Part shown: positions 43,797 to 52,737 of the stretch, in pieces | Position numbering within the stretch: position 1 is the stretch's first letter | Layout: every line of letters starts with the position of its first letter | NCBI GenBank assembly: GCA_015056815.1 | Contig: SVFN01000017.1 | Location: forward strand, 1-64,000 | Source of the DNA: Lachnospiraceae bacterium | Lineage (GTDB): Bacteria > Bacillota > Clostridia > Lachnospirales > Lachnospiraceae | Reading direction: 5' to 3' | DNA: 64,000 nucleotides | Notes under the pieces: model-generated | The model's database searches: none | Seen by the model: the letters and a program-made list of their open reading frames with translations, nothing else | Told to the model about the DNA's origin: nothing | Program-made: the position numbers and the translations under genes

Positions 43797-44468
43797 TCAT
43801 GGTTTTATTATACATAAATCTTTATCAAAAATCACTACATTTTCATCGCTTAGTGTTCTGGAATAACGATTTTCCACCAGCCATAAATAGACTTTTTCAT
43901 AAAACGCTGATTTGTATAGCTGAACAATCTCCATCTCGGTCAGGTAAGATTTCAGATTAATAAAGGTAAAAATCTCAATCCCACATACCTGATGCATTAT
44001 TTTTATATAAGTGATCATTTTATCAAGTAGATCAACATCCTCTGTTTCAAATTTCACCTCGTACAACTTCAGCAATCCCACGATATCCAGGTCCAGTCTG
44101 ATATCTAACCGGTATGGTTGTGTCTGGAGTAACTGAGTCAGGAGATTTATTATCTCACTATTCATCACTCCAAACGACTCGTAATACTCACCCTGTGCGG
44201 CAAAAAGCAATTCCTGATACAACTTATTTAACACTTTTCTGTCGTTATAGTCTACGGAAAACGGATTAAAAATACAATCAATCTTTTTTGAAATATTCAG
44301 CATCTTTTCAGACTCTGATAATATCCAGTTTCCTTCCATCCCGTTTATCTGATTCCAAAGTGAATGAATAGCTGAAGAAAACATTCTCGGATTTTCCATA
44401 CACAAAACACTAACTGCATTTTCTTCAAACTTCAACGCTATATCATATTCCCCGTTAACAATCATCAT
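43797..44468 (-). CDS. csn2: Csn2, type II-A adaptation protein
   Basis: A 223-aa protein of the Csn2 family, which forms a ring around DNA ends during spacer capture. The N-terminal [22 protein letters not shown] and the central [32 protein letters not shown] fit Csn2; its presence assigns the system to subtype II-A. It overlaps cas2 by 4 bp and ends 49 bp from the array. The array promoter may lie in its last codons (-10 at 43807). Confidence 0.93.
   Translation of the reverse strand: MMIVNGEYDIALKFEENAVSVLCMENPRMFSSAIHSLWNQINGMEGNWILSESEKMLNISKKIDCIFNPFSVDYNDRKVLNKLYQELLFAAQGEYYESFGVMNSEIINLLTQLLQTQPYRLDIRLDLDIVGLLKLYEVKFETEDVDLLDKMITYIKIMHQVCGIEIFTFINLKSYLTEMEIVQLYKSAFYEKVYLWLVENRYSRTLSDENVVIFDKDLCIIKP
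43807..43812 (-). promoter_or_regulatory. Probable -10 box of the type II-A leader
   Basis: TATAAT on the minus strand within the last codons of csn2, giving a start near 43800 and a leader RNA of about 50 nt before the first repeat. No good -35 is visible. The leader ends GAGAATCTGATTTGGG at the first repeat. Confidence 0.45.
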
Positions 44469-44785
44469 AAAAAAATGAGCCTTTCATCCGTATCTATGAC
44501 ATTCGACAACTTTTCACCAACCACATAATCCATTTTATTATATTGTTTCTCCGTCACCCTAAGTACCTGCACCAATCCGGCACGAGGCTTATTCTTCTTA
44601 ATATTACTTACAACAGCCTCTGCTGCTGAGCTATTTTGCACAAGTTTGCAATATACGGATTCCTGCATCATCAGGAATCCGCTTTTAATCAGAAATTTAC
44701 GAAAATCTCTATAATCTTTACGATTTGCTGCCGTCAATACCGGCAGATCAAAAAAAACCATAACCCTCATAAATCTATAACTCAT
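44465..44785 (-). CDS. cas2: Cas2, spacer integration subunit
   Basis: A 106-aa Cas2 beginning [18 protein letters not shown], with the conserved first-strand aspartate (FFDLP) and RRxxYRxFRK-like [22 protein letters not shown]. Cas2 dimers hold the Cas1 complex. It overlaps cas1 by 11 bp and csn2 by 4 bp. Confidence 0.96.
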   Translation of the reverse strand: MSYRFMRVMVFFDLPVLTAANRKDYRDFRKFLIKSGFLMMQESVYCKLVQNSSAAEAVVSNIKKNKPRAGLVQVLRVTEKQYNKMDYVVGEKLSNVIDTDERLIFL

Positions 44786-45647
44786 TCCGATAAAATTTTA
44801 TCAATGACACGTCTTTTTCGTTTAGCGCATCAAAAATACTCCTTGTATAGATTTTTACAGCATTATTCACATACTCTTTGCGCCCTGCTATTTCGATTTC
44901 CATCTGTAATGCTTTCAACATATGAACCTTTTCTTCTCTCTCAAATTTCTGTGGATTCATGCACTTCACTGCATAATCCACTATTGGACGAAAAGGTTCC
45001 ATTAAATCAGAGCCAAGATTAAACGGATTAAACATATTATCATGAAACAAACCAATCTGTGTAATATATCCGTTTATCGCTATTTCACGGTTAAACAATG
45101 ACAATATAATCCCATATCCATAGTTCAATGCTGCATTTATACTGTTCTCTGCGGTTCTTGTAAACTCCATTCCCATTAAAGCGTTAAAATAGACTTTCGC
45201 AGCATGCCCTTCCCGATTTGTTATATCTCCCGGCTGTATTTCTCCAATATACTGATATAGCATATCTGCTTCTTTCATGTTCCAATAAGCAAGGTGTTCT
45301 GCTTGTTTTTCAATCTTTGCCGCTACAATCCTTGTCCATACAGCTGTCTTTGTCTCATTCTCCCATTCCATCTGTTTCTTTATTTTTGTACTTGTATCAT
45401 GAGAGCCATAATATGGTATCAATTCAGAAGACGGGTTTCTTTTTTCATCACAAAAAACAACCTTAACCTTTTTCTTAGTCAATTCGCTAAGCAGAGCCGC
45501 AGTAATTGACACAGATGTGGATTCTATCAATAACACGCCAATCTCTCCGATATGAATCTTCGTTGTCGTATCACTGCGCACAACCACAAATCCCATCTGA
45601 TAGTCCAATTTTGCACTACTGGAAATAACAACAGTCCTCCAGCTCAT
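44775..45647 (-). CDS. cas1: Cas1, spacer integrase
   Basis: A 290-aa type II Cas1 with active-site Glu146 in [11 protein letters not shown], His202 in [12 protein letters not shown] and the acidic pair in [13 protein letters not shown]. All metal ligands are intact. It overlaps cas9 by 4 bp and cas2 by 11 bp, so the four cas genes are one operon. Confidence 0.97.
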   Translation of the reverse strand: MSWRTVVISSSAKLDYQMGFVVVRSDTTTKIHIGEIGVLLIESTSVSITAALLSELTKKKVKVVFCDEKRNPSSELIPYYGSHDTSTKIKKQMEWENETKTAVWTRIVAAKIEKQAEHLAYWNMKEADMLYQYIGEIQPGDITNREGHAAKVYFNALMGMEFTRTAENSINAALNYGYGIILSLFNREIAINGYITQIGLFHDNMFNPFNLGSDLMEPFRPIVDYAVKCMNPQKFEREEKVHMLKALQMEIEIAGRKEYVNNAVKIYTRSIFDALNEKDVSLIKFYRNEL

Positions 45648-48600
45648 ACCGTCATTAAGTTTATAGTGTTTTCAAAGAGTCCTGTAACAGATTGATTCAC
45701 TATAACTGGTGCATTCTTTTCTGTGATCATTTTGCTAATATACATTTTCCCCGAATTTTTCTTTCCTCCTATATCTTCCAAATCAGCATTTGGTGTTCCA
45801 ATATAAGATAATTTTAAAATCCCTAACAAAATGTTGCACTGATTTTCAATCTCCAGTTTTTCAAACTTCTCTAAGCCATCATTCAGTATTTTACTTATCG
45901 GAACCGGCCGTCTACTATATACTCCCGTATCATGTTTTTCTCTTAATTCATTATATAATTCAATATTTTTCTCTCTGCAAATATTATCACTTACAATTTT
46001 TTCATCGCCATACTTTTCGAGTGACTTCACATAATTAACCATTTCTTGACAAAGACATAAATTTGTAGCATTCCATAATGTATAATACTTGCCGCCATTC
46101 ATTTTTCCCGAAATATACATCTCATAACCGTTATATCTCATCAGAGACTGGATTCTGATTTTTCTGACTCTAACACTCGGCTCCTTCAATTCCAGAACAT
46201 TGACACAATATTCTTCCAGTTTATCCGGATTATTTTCAACTGCTTTACTTAAATAAACCGGAACAGATTCAATGGTTCTAACTCTTTCCTTTTTCATAGT
46301 GTGCTCTACCACAAAGAAATATGCTGTTGCAATATCCGAATATCCACCATACCTTTCCACATTTGCCAATCTTTCATCTGATGTCTTCATCGGGAAATAG
46401 ATACCTTTTTTCGCTTTTCTGGATGGATGTACCGTTTCCTTTGTAATCCCGCCATGTCCTTCAAATGACAACCTTGTCATCATTGGCGTATTTTTTGCCA
46501 TCATCTTCTGAACAGTCGCGATCGATCCCTCAATACCTTTTTCTTCGTTCCTTGCTACCCATGCAACCAACCCACCTCTTTCTACATTCCAATCAAACAT
46601 TCTTCCCAGATTGTAATGATTTTTTTTCTGATCCATCGCTAACTCACGTTTGATAAAATTCAATGGATTCTGTGTGAACTTTGTGAAATAAACATTTCCT
46701 ACAACTATATTTAAATACGCATCCTTTGCATGATGAAAATCATTCACAATTCTACTCTTGAAAAATCCGTTATCACGCCTAAAATCCGAAACATTTCTTG
46801 CTTTTGCATATACAACTGTGGTTTTCTCCGGTAAAAGCTGCTTTAACAGATCTGCCACACCTTTTGTTCCCTGACTTGTCTCTACCAATTGTCTTGCAAT
46901 AAAATCTGCCTTTTGCTCATCTGTAAATGGATTTTTACCTGTCAATCTGCGATATTTCTCATCACTGATCAGCTTCTTTGCATGTAACAATTTCCATAAC
47001 TGATATACTTCGGGTTTCATTTCAACTAATGGATAATTGTCACTCTTATACGCATTGCTTTCTTTCTTGACCAGAACAAGGTTGTTAGAAAGATTATCGT
47101 CCTTTACATAATGTCTTGGATAAATATGATCAATATCATACTTCGTTGAAAACAGCTCATCCAATTCTATCGGCTCTCCCGTATACATACATCTTCCCAT
47201 CTGTAAGTAGTACAAGTATAGCTTTTTACTGCGAAGTTTACCGCTTTCGTCTGCCGATTCAATTTCCTTTTTCCAGTCACGTTCTTCATTCTTTACTGTC
47301 TTGTAAAGTTCCAGCAACTGCTTTCCTCTTGAAGCTTTTCTTCCCTGGTCTCCCTTCTTTTCTTCTTCACTACGTGTCATTTCAATAAACACTTTTTCCG
47401 GCGGATTACCCATGACCTTTATAATCTCTTTAATAAGAAGGATCGTTTGCCAAACCATACGTTTTACCGGTGCCGAAAAGTAAAACTCATCTAAATCATT
47501 AGCCTGAAAATCTTTTAAAGATTCCAACTGTTTTATCTGCTTTGCCTGCAACTCTTTGCCAAAAGTAAACTGTTCACTATGTAAAAGCTCCATCAGGTTC
47601 TCGTTGGTATCCCACATTGCGCTGATCAAAGATTTCACTTCTCCTGTAGTAGTATCGCATCCCTGCAATTCCAAAAATTCACGAGACATTTTTCCCCAAT
47701 CTTTAAACTTGAATCCTAAAATTCTTTTAATCTGACCTTCATCCAGTATATCCTGATACTCTTTCTGTAAGCATTCTCGCAACATTTTTTTCGAATCACC
47801 ATAAACCGTTGCAAGATAAATAATATTCTCTGCTATTTTCTGATACTCATCCGTATCAAGCATTTCTCCAAACACGCCCCTGAACTTTCCATATGATGAC
47901 AGACTGTTATTAATTGCGGTGTCAATTCCGGTAAGCTGTGCTGATTCTGATAAACATCCCCTATTCGCCAGGAAATTTTCAATCTGCTTTCTGGTAACCT
48001 TCTTTCCTTTGCAAAACAGCTCCGTATAAATTTCCTGCTTCAGTTCAACAGAAATCGGTTCACCGTCAATCTTCATATTGTTAATTTCATTTAAAACGCA
48101 AAATCTCTCATAGATCAAAGATGCCTTCGGCAGCACTTTTTCATTGCTAAGATAGGTACAATTCCTGATCAAACGTTTTATAAATTCTTCAGACGTCTTC
48201 TGATAATCAATCTTGTCTTCGATATTCCACGGCAGTATCTGCCCTTCCTCTTTACGCACTACCCATCCGTTTCCACCACACTCTTTACTTTTTTCTGTGG
48301 TTGGTCCGATAAAATAAGGAATCTGGAAAGAAAACAACTTTAATATACGCTCACTCGTTGTCAGTCCTGAATCATCTTTTTCACGCAAAGTAGGCAGATA
48401 CTTCTCTGCCTGTTTCAAAATTGCTTTCATTTCTCTTCGGTGAACCTGATTGGGGATCACTCCATTTCCCGGTGTAAGCTGCTTGGGCAGAAAATTATCC
48501 GTATCTATTTGTTTCAATATATATTCTGCTCTGTCGTCTTTCAGATCTTTCAAGTCCTTTTTTATGGATGTGTATAATGCCTCTTTGGTACGACTGTCTG

Positions 48601-49747
48601 CTGTTCGTCTCATCGGTTTTCCGGTTTCATTCAGTTTCTCGGTGTTATAAGAATTCACATAGGCACTATATTTCCCGTCTTCCGCCCCTTCTTTTCCGCC
48701 TCTAAACATTTTGTCATAAATATCTTCTGAAAAATGCTCTTTATATACTTCTTTTAAAAGTTTCAGATCTGCATGGTGCTTCTCATATAAAGCTACTCTG
48801 GACTCTGACAGATATTGATAATCATGCAGGATCTTCGCTAGCATACCCGTATCATAAATATCCTTCATGATCTCAATCAATTCAAAATTTTCATCGCCAA
48901 GCACAGAAGCCAGTTCTTCTACTTTTTCTTCGTAAGAAGCCGAACTGAATTCAATTTCAATTTTTTCCTCAATATCATCCAAACCATCAAATACTTTCTT
49001 GGCATCTAACTTCAATCCACAGATTGCCCTGATCAGCAATAATTCTTTTTTGTTACCTTTATCAAAATGACAGACTTCCGCAATCTTATCTGATTTGGCA
49101 CTTCGTGATAAGCCGCTATCCGACAAAATCTCTTTTATTTCTTCCGCAACACCTGATGGAAAACTCAAATCCAAAACCAAATCCACCTGCTCAACAAATT
49201 CTGAATAAAGAATCGTCATAGAATTCATACTCTCTTTTTCGCTCAACCCGGATTCCAGAAAGTGTCCCCGGTGTTTAAACATATTATGAATCGCCAGATA
49301 TACTTTTCTGGCATATCTGGAATCATGGGGAACAGTATCCTCAAGCAATGCTTTCCTTAAATGATAAATTGTGGGATACTCGGAATAGTAATCAGCATCC
49401 TTGTAATCCTCATCATCAAATATCGCATTTTTCCCTATCACCTGATCTTTATCTTCTTCAAAAAACTTACTATTATCCATTCTTATATAAAACAGTGGAT
49501 CTTCCGCTAAAACTGCAGGTTCAAAGTAACTTCTGACAAGCCCTGATCTCACCTGTGCCCTTTGTCTGCGCCGTCTGCTAACCCTTTTAGACCTTCTATC
49601 AACCGCAGTCTTTGCTTCCTCAAACTCACGAATCCCCCAGAAATCTTTTCCTTTCACTCTGACAATTCTATACTCCCGGTCCGTCACCGCCCAACCAACA
49701 GAATTCGTTCCCATATCAAGTCCAACATAATACTTTTCAGTTTCCAT
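45644..49747 (-). CDS. cas9: Cas9, RNA-guided DNA endonuclease (type II-A)
   Basis: A 1367-aa Cas9. RuvC-I has Asp11 in YYVGLDMGTNSVGWAV, followed by the arginine-rich bridge helix (RRSKRVSRRRRQR). RuvC-II has Glu789 in KVFIEMTRSEE. The HNH domain carries His874 in DIDHIYPRHYV and Asn898 in ESNAYKSDN. RuvC-III has DFHHAKDAYLN with Asp1009. All catalytic residues are present, and the size equals the large II-A class (about 1370 aa). I start at METEK (49747); the longer frame would need TTG at 49762 and would bury the GGGGG ribosome site. The PAM cannot be read from the protein by eye. Confidence 0.98.
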   Translation of the reverse strand: METEKYYVGLDMGTNSVGWAVTDREYRIVRVKGKDFWGIREFEEAKTAVDRRSKRVSRRRRQRAQVRSGLVRSYFEPAVLAEDPLFYIRMDNSKFFEEDKDQVIGKNAIFDDEDYKDADYYSEYPTIYHLRKALLEDTVPHDSRYARKVYLAIHNMFKHRGHFLESGLSEKESMNSMTILYSEFVEQVDLVLDLSFPSGVAEEIKEILSDSGLSRSAKSDKIAEVCHFDKGNKKELLLIRAICGLKLDAKKVFDGLDDIEEKIEIEFSSASYEEKVEELASVLGDENFELIEIMKDIYDTGMLAKILHDYQYLSESRVALYEKHHADLKLLKEVYKEHFSEDIYDKMFRGGKEGAEDGKYSAYVNSYNTEKLNETGKPMRRTADSRTKEALYTSIKKDLKDLKDDRAEYILKQIDTDNFLPKQLTPGNGVIPNQVHRREMKAILKQAEKYLPTLREKDDSGLTTSERILKLFSFQIPYFIGPTTEKSKECGGNGWVVRKEEGQILPWNIEDKIDYQKTSEEFIKRLIRNCTYLSNEKVLPKASLIYERFCVLNEINNMKIDGEPISVELKQEIYTELFCKGKKVTRKQIENFLANRGCLSESAQLTGIDTAINNSLSSYGKFRGVFGEMLDTDEYQKIAENIIYLATVYGDSKKMLRECLQKEYQDILDEGQIKRILGFKFKDWGKMSREFLELQGCDTTTGEVKSLISAMWDTNENLMELLHSEQFTFGKELQAKQIKQLESLKDFQANDLDEFYFSAPVKRMVWQTILLIKEIIKVMGNPPEKVFIEMTRSEEEKKGDQGRKASRGKQLLELYKTVKNEERDWKKEIESADESGKLRSKKLYLYYLQMGRCMYTGEPIELDELFSTKYDIDHIYPRHYVKDDNLSNNLVLVKKESNAYKSDNYPLVEMKPEVYQLWKLLHAKKLISDEKYRRLTGKNPFTDEQKADFIARQLVETSQGTKGVADLLKQLLPEKTTVVYAKARNVSDFRRDNGFFKSRIVNDFHHAKDAYLNIVVGNVYFTKFTQNPLNFIKRELAMDQKKNHYNLGRMFDWNVERGGLVAWVARNEEKGIEGSIATVQKMMAKNTPMMTRLSFEGHGGITKETVHPSRKAKKGIYFPMKTSDERLANVERYGGYSDIATAYFFVVEHTMKKERVRTIESVPVYLSKAVENNPDKLEEYCVNVLELKEPSVRVRKIRIQSLMRYNGYEMYISGKMNGGKYYTLWNATNLCLCQEMVNYVKSLEKYGDEKIVSDNICREKNIELYNELREKHDTGVYSRRPVPISKILNDGLEKFEKLEIENQCNILLGILKLSYIGTPNADLEDIGGKKNSGKMYISKMITEKNAPVIVNQSVTGLFENTINLMTV

Positions 49748-49872
49748 TTTGTATACCCCCAATATCGTATTTTAATATTTTTATATTCATGCAACAAAGA
49801 CCATGTTGCTTTTCTGTACCACAATGTCACCCTATATTTCCAAATGATGTTATATGTTACATCATCACTTCG

Positions 49873-49878
49873 ATTATA
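49873..49878 (-). promoter_or_regulatory. Extended -10 promoter of the cas9 operon
   Basis: TGCTATAAT on the minus strand: a perfect TATAAT with TGn. The -35 position (49896-49901) is only TTTTTT, so the promoter may need help. The start near 49866 gives a leader of about 120 nt before cas9. Confidence 0.6.
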
Positions 49879-49925
49879 GCAATTTTTTTGATAATAAAAA
49901 AGAAATAATTGTATTTTTTTGAATA

Positions 49926-49947
49926 TTTGGCAGATTTTTTTACCACT
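49926..49947. promoter_or_regulatory. Operator-like palindrome shared with the WYL genes
   Basis: TTTGGC, AGATTTTTTT, ACCACT on the plus strand. It has the same TGG(C/T)-A-N9-ACCAC layout and 22-bp length as the elements upstream of both WYL genes, and its near edge is 47 nt from the cas9 -10 box. The T-tract inflates the likeness, so the call rests on the half-sites and spacing. Confidence 0.45.
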
Positions 49948-49981
49948 ATTAATCTTTTTTTCTTTTTTTACAAAATTCCGC

Positions 49982-50010
49982 TTGCAATTCTGCTGATACC
50001 GTGTTAGAGT
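49982..50010 (+). promoter_or_regulatory. Promoter of tracrRNA
   Basis: TTGCAA (49982-49987), 17-nt spacer ending TGT, TAGAGT (50005-50010), an extended -10. The start falls at about 50015-50017, right at the anti-repeat. Confidence 0.75.
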
Positions 50011-50014
50011 ATTA

Positions 50015-50115
50015 GTGAATTAACAAGGCGAGTGCAAATAAGGTTAATCCGTAATCGTCTCTTCGGAGACTCCACAGGGTGTGGATAAAAGTCATGAGTA
50101 TTCATGGCTTTTTCT
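50015..50115 (+). ncRNA. tracrRNA of the type II-A system
   Basis: The anti-repeat GAATTAACAAGG (50017-50028) pairs perfectly with 12 nt of the repeat, and GCAAAT restores a 5-bp lower stem with GTTTG after an internal bulge, as in known II-A duplexes. Next comes the nexus-like AAGGTTAATCCGTAATC, then a GTCTC-TTCG-GAGAC hairpin (50057-50070), a TCCAC..GTGGA hairpin (50071-50085), and a terminator stem GTCATGA..TTCATGGC (50091-50108) followed by TTTTTCTTTTTC. It is divergent from cas9 and convergent with the WYL gene, whose stop lies at 50121. Confidence 0.96.
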
Positions 50116-50120
50116 TTTTC

Positions 50121-51110
50121 CTAAATCGCACTCCTTACTCTCTCCCGATACTCTTCCACCACTTCTTCTGGTTCGATTATCCTGATCTTCCCATTGAATT
50201 GAAATACCCATCCAAAGAATGGCGGACTGACATGCACATCGGCCTTTACACGAAATCTATCCTCAGCAACTCTCCATGTCGTAACCTCCATTCCAAACTG
50301 ATCAACGACATATTTCATCATATCCTCATCGCATTCCAGAACAATCTCTTCTTTCCGCCCATCATACATCCCGAATATCCCGGTCGCGTATTCTTCGATC
50401 CGGAATCCTTCCGGCATACTGACAGCATCTTCTTCCAGAATCTCCGGTACTCCCATTCGATCCAGACGCATATGAACCATTTTCTCTTTCTCTTCTGAAT
50501 ATCCAACCAGATAATAAAAGCTGTCATCCCAGACCAGATAATATGGGCTGTTAATGTAAAGCGCTCCGCCCTTTCTCGCAACATGGTTTTTATCCGCATC
50601 GAAATCAAAGTACTGAAAGCCGATTTTTTTATGCAGGTTGATTGCATCGATTATCTGATCGATAATATAGTAAATCTGCTTAACATCATATTTCGAAGAT
50701 GGGGGAGTATACAGATGCCTCACCAGCTTACCCTGATAATGTCTGCTGGTACAATCCGAAAGTTTCCTGATCAGCTCTTCGCTTTTTTTCCCGGAAATAA
50801 ATTTGGCTGTCGAGACAGCATCCAATAAAAGTTTCAACTCCGGCAGCGTAAACTTGCGATTTTCGATAAAGTACTGATTAGACGCACCGCTTTGAGCATC
50901 CTTTTCAACCTCAAAACCATTCTCCTCCAGAAGTTCCAGATCTGTTGCCAAAGTGTGCCTGTCAATCACGATCCCCTGCGATTTAAGATATTCAAGAAGC
51001 TGTGCTGTGGTAGCCTTATGCTCCAGATCGGTGTTTTCATATAAATATTTTAGCAAAACAAAAATACGGCTGTTTTTTGTCTTCTGATTATTTTTCTTCA
51101 ACATGATCAC
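50121..51110 (-). CDS. WYL-domain transcription regulator
   Basis: A 329-aa regulator. An N-terminal winged helix (KNSRIFVLLKYLYENTD to RHTLATDLELLEENGF) is followed by a WYL domain containing GALYINSPYYLVWDDSFYYLVGYSEEKE and RLDRMGVPEIL, and a C-terminal WCX region. WYL proteins sense small ligands or nucleic acids and several control CRISPR or DNA-damage genes. It ends 6 bp from the tracrRNA terminator, so read-through would make antisense tracrRNA. Its upstream palindrome also occurs near the cas9 promoter. A broken paralogue lies at 30097-30810. Confidence 0.93.
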   Translation of the reverse strand: MIMLKKNNQKTKNSRIFVLLKYLYENTDLEHKATTAQLLEYLKSQGIVIDRHTLATDLELLEENGFEVEKDAQSGASNQYFIENRKFTLPELKLLLDAVSTAKFISGKKSEELIRKLSDCTSRHYQGKLVRHLYTPPSSKYDVKQIYYIIDQIIDAINLHKKIGFQYFDFDADKNHVARKGGALYINSPYYLVWDDSFYYLVGYSEEKEKMVHMRLDRMGVPEILEEDAVSMPEGFRIEEYATGIFGMYDGRKEEIVLECDEDMMKYVVDQFGMEVTTWRVAEDRFRVKADVHVSPPFFGWVFQFNGKIRIIEPEEVVEEYRERVRSAI

Positions 51111-51282
51111 CTTCTTTTTTAATCATCATTTTCCTCGGTTATCCGTTTTATCTGATCCTGTTACCTTGAGTATTATGTAAGAATCCTTCTCATTTTTTTA
51201 TCCCTGTACTAACCCCAATAATTAATTTCTGACAAATTATAATTTCATCTATTTTTACGCACACAAAGCACAATTCGGCATT

Positions 51283-51352
51283 ATTATAACAGACAATTTC
51301 AACGATTCACAGTATGAAATAGCATGGTGGTAATTTTTTTTGCCACCATGCT
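51283..51352 (-). promoter_or_regulatory. Promoter and palindromic operator of the WYL gene
   Basis: TGTGAA (51306-51311), 17 nt, TATAAT (51283-51288) with TGT before it. Upstream lies a perfect 10-bp inverted repeat AGCATGGTGG/CCACCATGCT around a T-tract (51321-51352). The near edge of its 22-bp core is 37 nt from the -10 box, one helical turn closer than in the broken paralogue. The rest of 51111-51477 shows no gene. Confidence 0.7.
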
Positions 51353-51477
51353 ATAAAAAAAATTTTTCTTACTCCCGGCACCCCTATACATCCACGCCCA
51401 AATCCTATATGATAATAACTGACAAATAACCCACGGCACCCCAAATACCGTCCATTCTGCATTATAGGCGAGGAACC

Positions 51478-52050
51478 ATGCTTTTACACGACAAAGATAT
51501 CCGTGAACCGCTATTTGAATACCTGGAAGAGACCTTCGGAAAAGTCCGTATCTTGGAAGAAAAAACGATGGGGCGTTCCCGCGCGGACGTTGTCATGGTG
51601 ACGACGGACGCTCTTATCGGGATCGAGATCAAGAGTGATGCGGATACTTATGCAAGACTTGCCAGACAGGTCAAAGACTATGACAAATATTATGATTACA
51701 ATTATGCTGTCATCGGCTCCACACACGGACATCATATCAGGGAACATATCCCGCCGTACTGGGGCGTGATCACGGTGGAGCTCATAGACGGCTGCTTTGA
51801 TTTCTATGTGCTCAGAAAGCCTGCTCCCAATCCCAAAGTGAAGCTCGCAAAGCAACTGGAAATCCTCTGGCGTCCGGAGCTGGCCGCACTCCAGAAGCAG
51901 AATCAGATGCCCAAATATTCCAACCGCGGCAAGGCATTTGTCATCCGCAAGCTCATGGAGCGGGTCGATGCCGGTATCATCGAAAAAAAAGCGCTCAAAA
52001 AGCAGATCAGTGACCTGCTCTTTGAACGCGATTATACGATTTTTGAATAA
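51478..52050 (+). CDS. sce7726-family PD-(D/E)XK nuclease-like protein
   Basis: A 190-aa protein with a PD-(D/E)XK core: Glu in RILEEKTMGRSRADVVMV supplies the Asp, and IGIEIKSDADTYARLARQVKDYDKYYD supplies the E-x-K followed by a conserved Arg-Gln helix. This is the sce7726 arrangement, a family of mobile or defence-linked nucleases of unknown target. A basic C-terminal half (RGKAFVIRKLMER) may contact DNA. It is divergent from the WYL gene and convergent with sigH, preceded by GGCGAGGA. Confidence 0.85.
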   Translation: MLLHDKDIREPLFEYLEETFGKVRILEEKTMGRSRADVVMVTTDALIGIEIKSDADTYARLARQVKDYDKYYDYNYAVIGSTHGHHIREHIPPYWGVITVELIDGCFDFYVLRKPAPNPKVKLAKQLEILWRPELAALQKQNQMPKYSNRGKAFVIRKLMERVDAGIIEKKALKKQISDLLFERDYTIFE

Positions 52051-52057
52051 TTACACA

Positions 52058-52090
52058 ACAGTTTCGATCAATCGTTTATCATGAAACTGT
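52058..52090. terminator. Hairpin between the sce7726 gene and sigH
   Basis: ACAGTTTC and GAAACTGT form an 8-bp stem with a 17-nt AT-rich loop between convergent genes. The T-runs are short, so the terminator is moderate. Confidence 0.5.
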
Positions 52091-52096
52091 ATGTTT

Positions 52097-52732
52097 TCAC
52101 GTCTGTGACTGCAGATATTTCTTTAATTTCGTCTTTAACCTCTGAAGCGCATTGTCGGTGGATTTCTCATCCTTGCCGAGCACCCTTGCGATCTCGGTGT
52201 AATTCATGCCCGTGATATACAGATCCAGCACCTGCTTTTCAAACACACTCAGCTCCCTCTGGATGATGCGTTCGATATTCTCCACATTCTCCTTATCGAT
52301 CAGAAGGCTCTCCGGATTGTTCTCTTCCTCGGATGCCATGATGTCCATCAGCGGGGCTTCTCCGGCATCCTCGCCGCCCTTTTCCTTATTCGCCATATTC
52401 TCATACAAGGAGGTATAAAAATTAAGCGGGGAATGCTTCTTTCTCCCATAGGACTGGATCGCCGTGTACATCTGCCGCATGATACAAAGATCGGCGAAGG
52501 TAAAAAAGCTGGCATCCCTGCCCGGGTCAAAATCCCGCACCGCCTTGAAAAGACCGATCATGCCCTCCTGAATGAGATCGTCGCTGTCGCCGCCCAGGAT
52601 GTACATGGTCTTAGCCTTGCTGCGCACGAGATTTTTGTATTTGTTCATAATATAGTCCGTGACGGCTCCCTCACCGTCACGCAGGCGCAGGATCAGCTCC
52701 TCGTCTGTAAAGTCGTCGTATTGTTTTTCCAA
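52097..52732 (-). CDS. sigH: Sporulation sigma factor SigH
   Basis: A 211-aa sigma-70 family protein, very like SigH, which turns on early sporulation and stationary-phase genes. Region 2 shows GGDSDDLIQEGMIGLFKAVRDFDP and SFFTFADLCIMRQM; region 4 shows LYITGMNYTEIARVLGKDEKSTDNALQRLK. It lies 5 bp after rlmB in a conserved clostridial cluster and implies a spore-former. Confidence 0.95.
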   Translation of the reverse strand: MEKQYDDFTDEELILRLRDGEGAVTDYIMNKYKNLVRSKAKTMYILGGDSDDLIQEGMIGLFKAVRDFDPGRDASFFTFADLCIMRQMYTAIQSYGRKKHSPLNFYTSLYENMANKEKGGEDAGEAPLMDIMASEEENNPESLLIDKENVENIERIIQRELSVFEKQVLDLYITGMNYTEIARVLGKDEKSTDNALQRLKTKLKKYLQSQT

Positions 52733-52737
52733 GCCTT

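Noticed and set aside
49962-50015. A long tracrRNA acting as a natural guide against the cas9 promoter.
   Set aside because: The would-be guide (AAAATTCC region) has no match in 49748-49930; kept only as a low-interest possibility.
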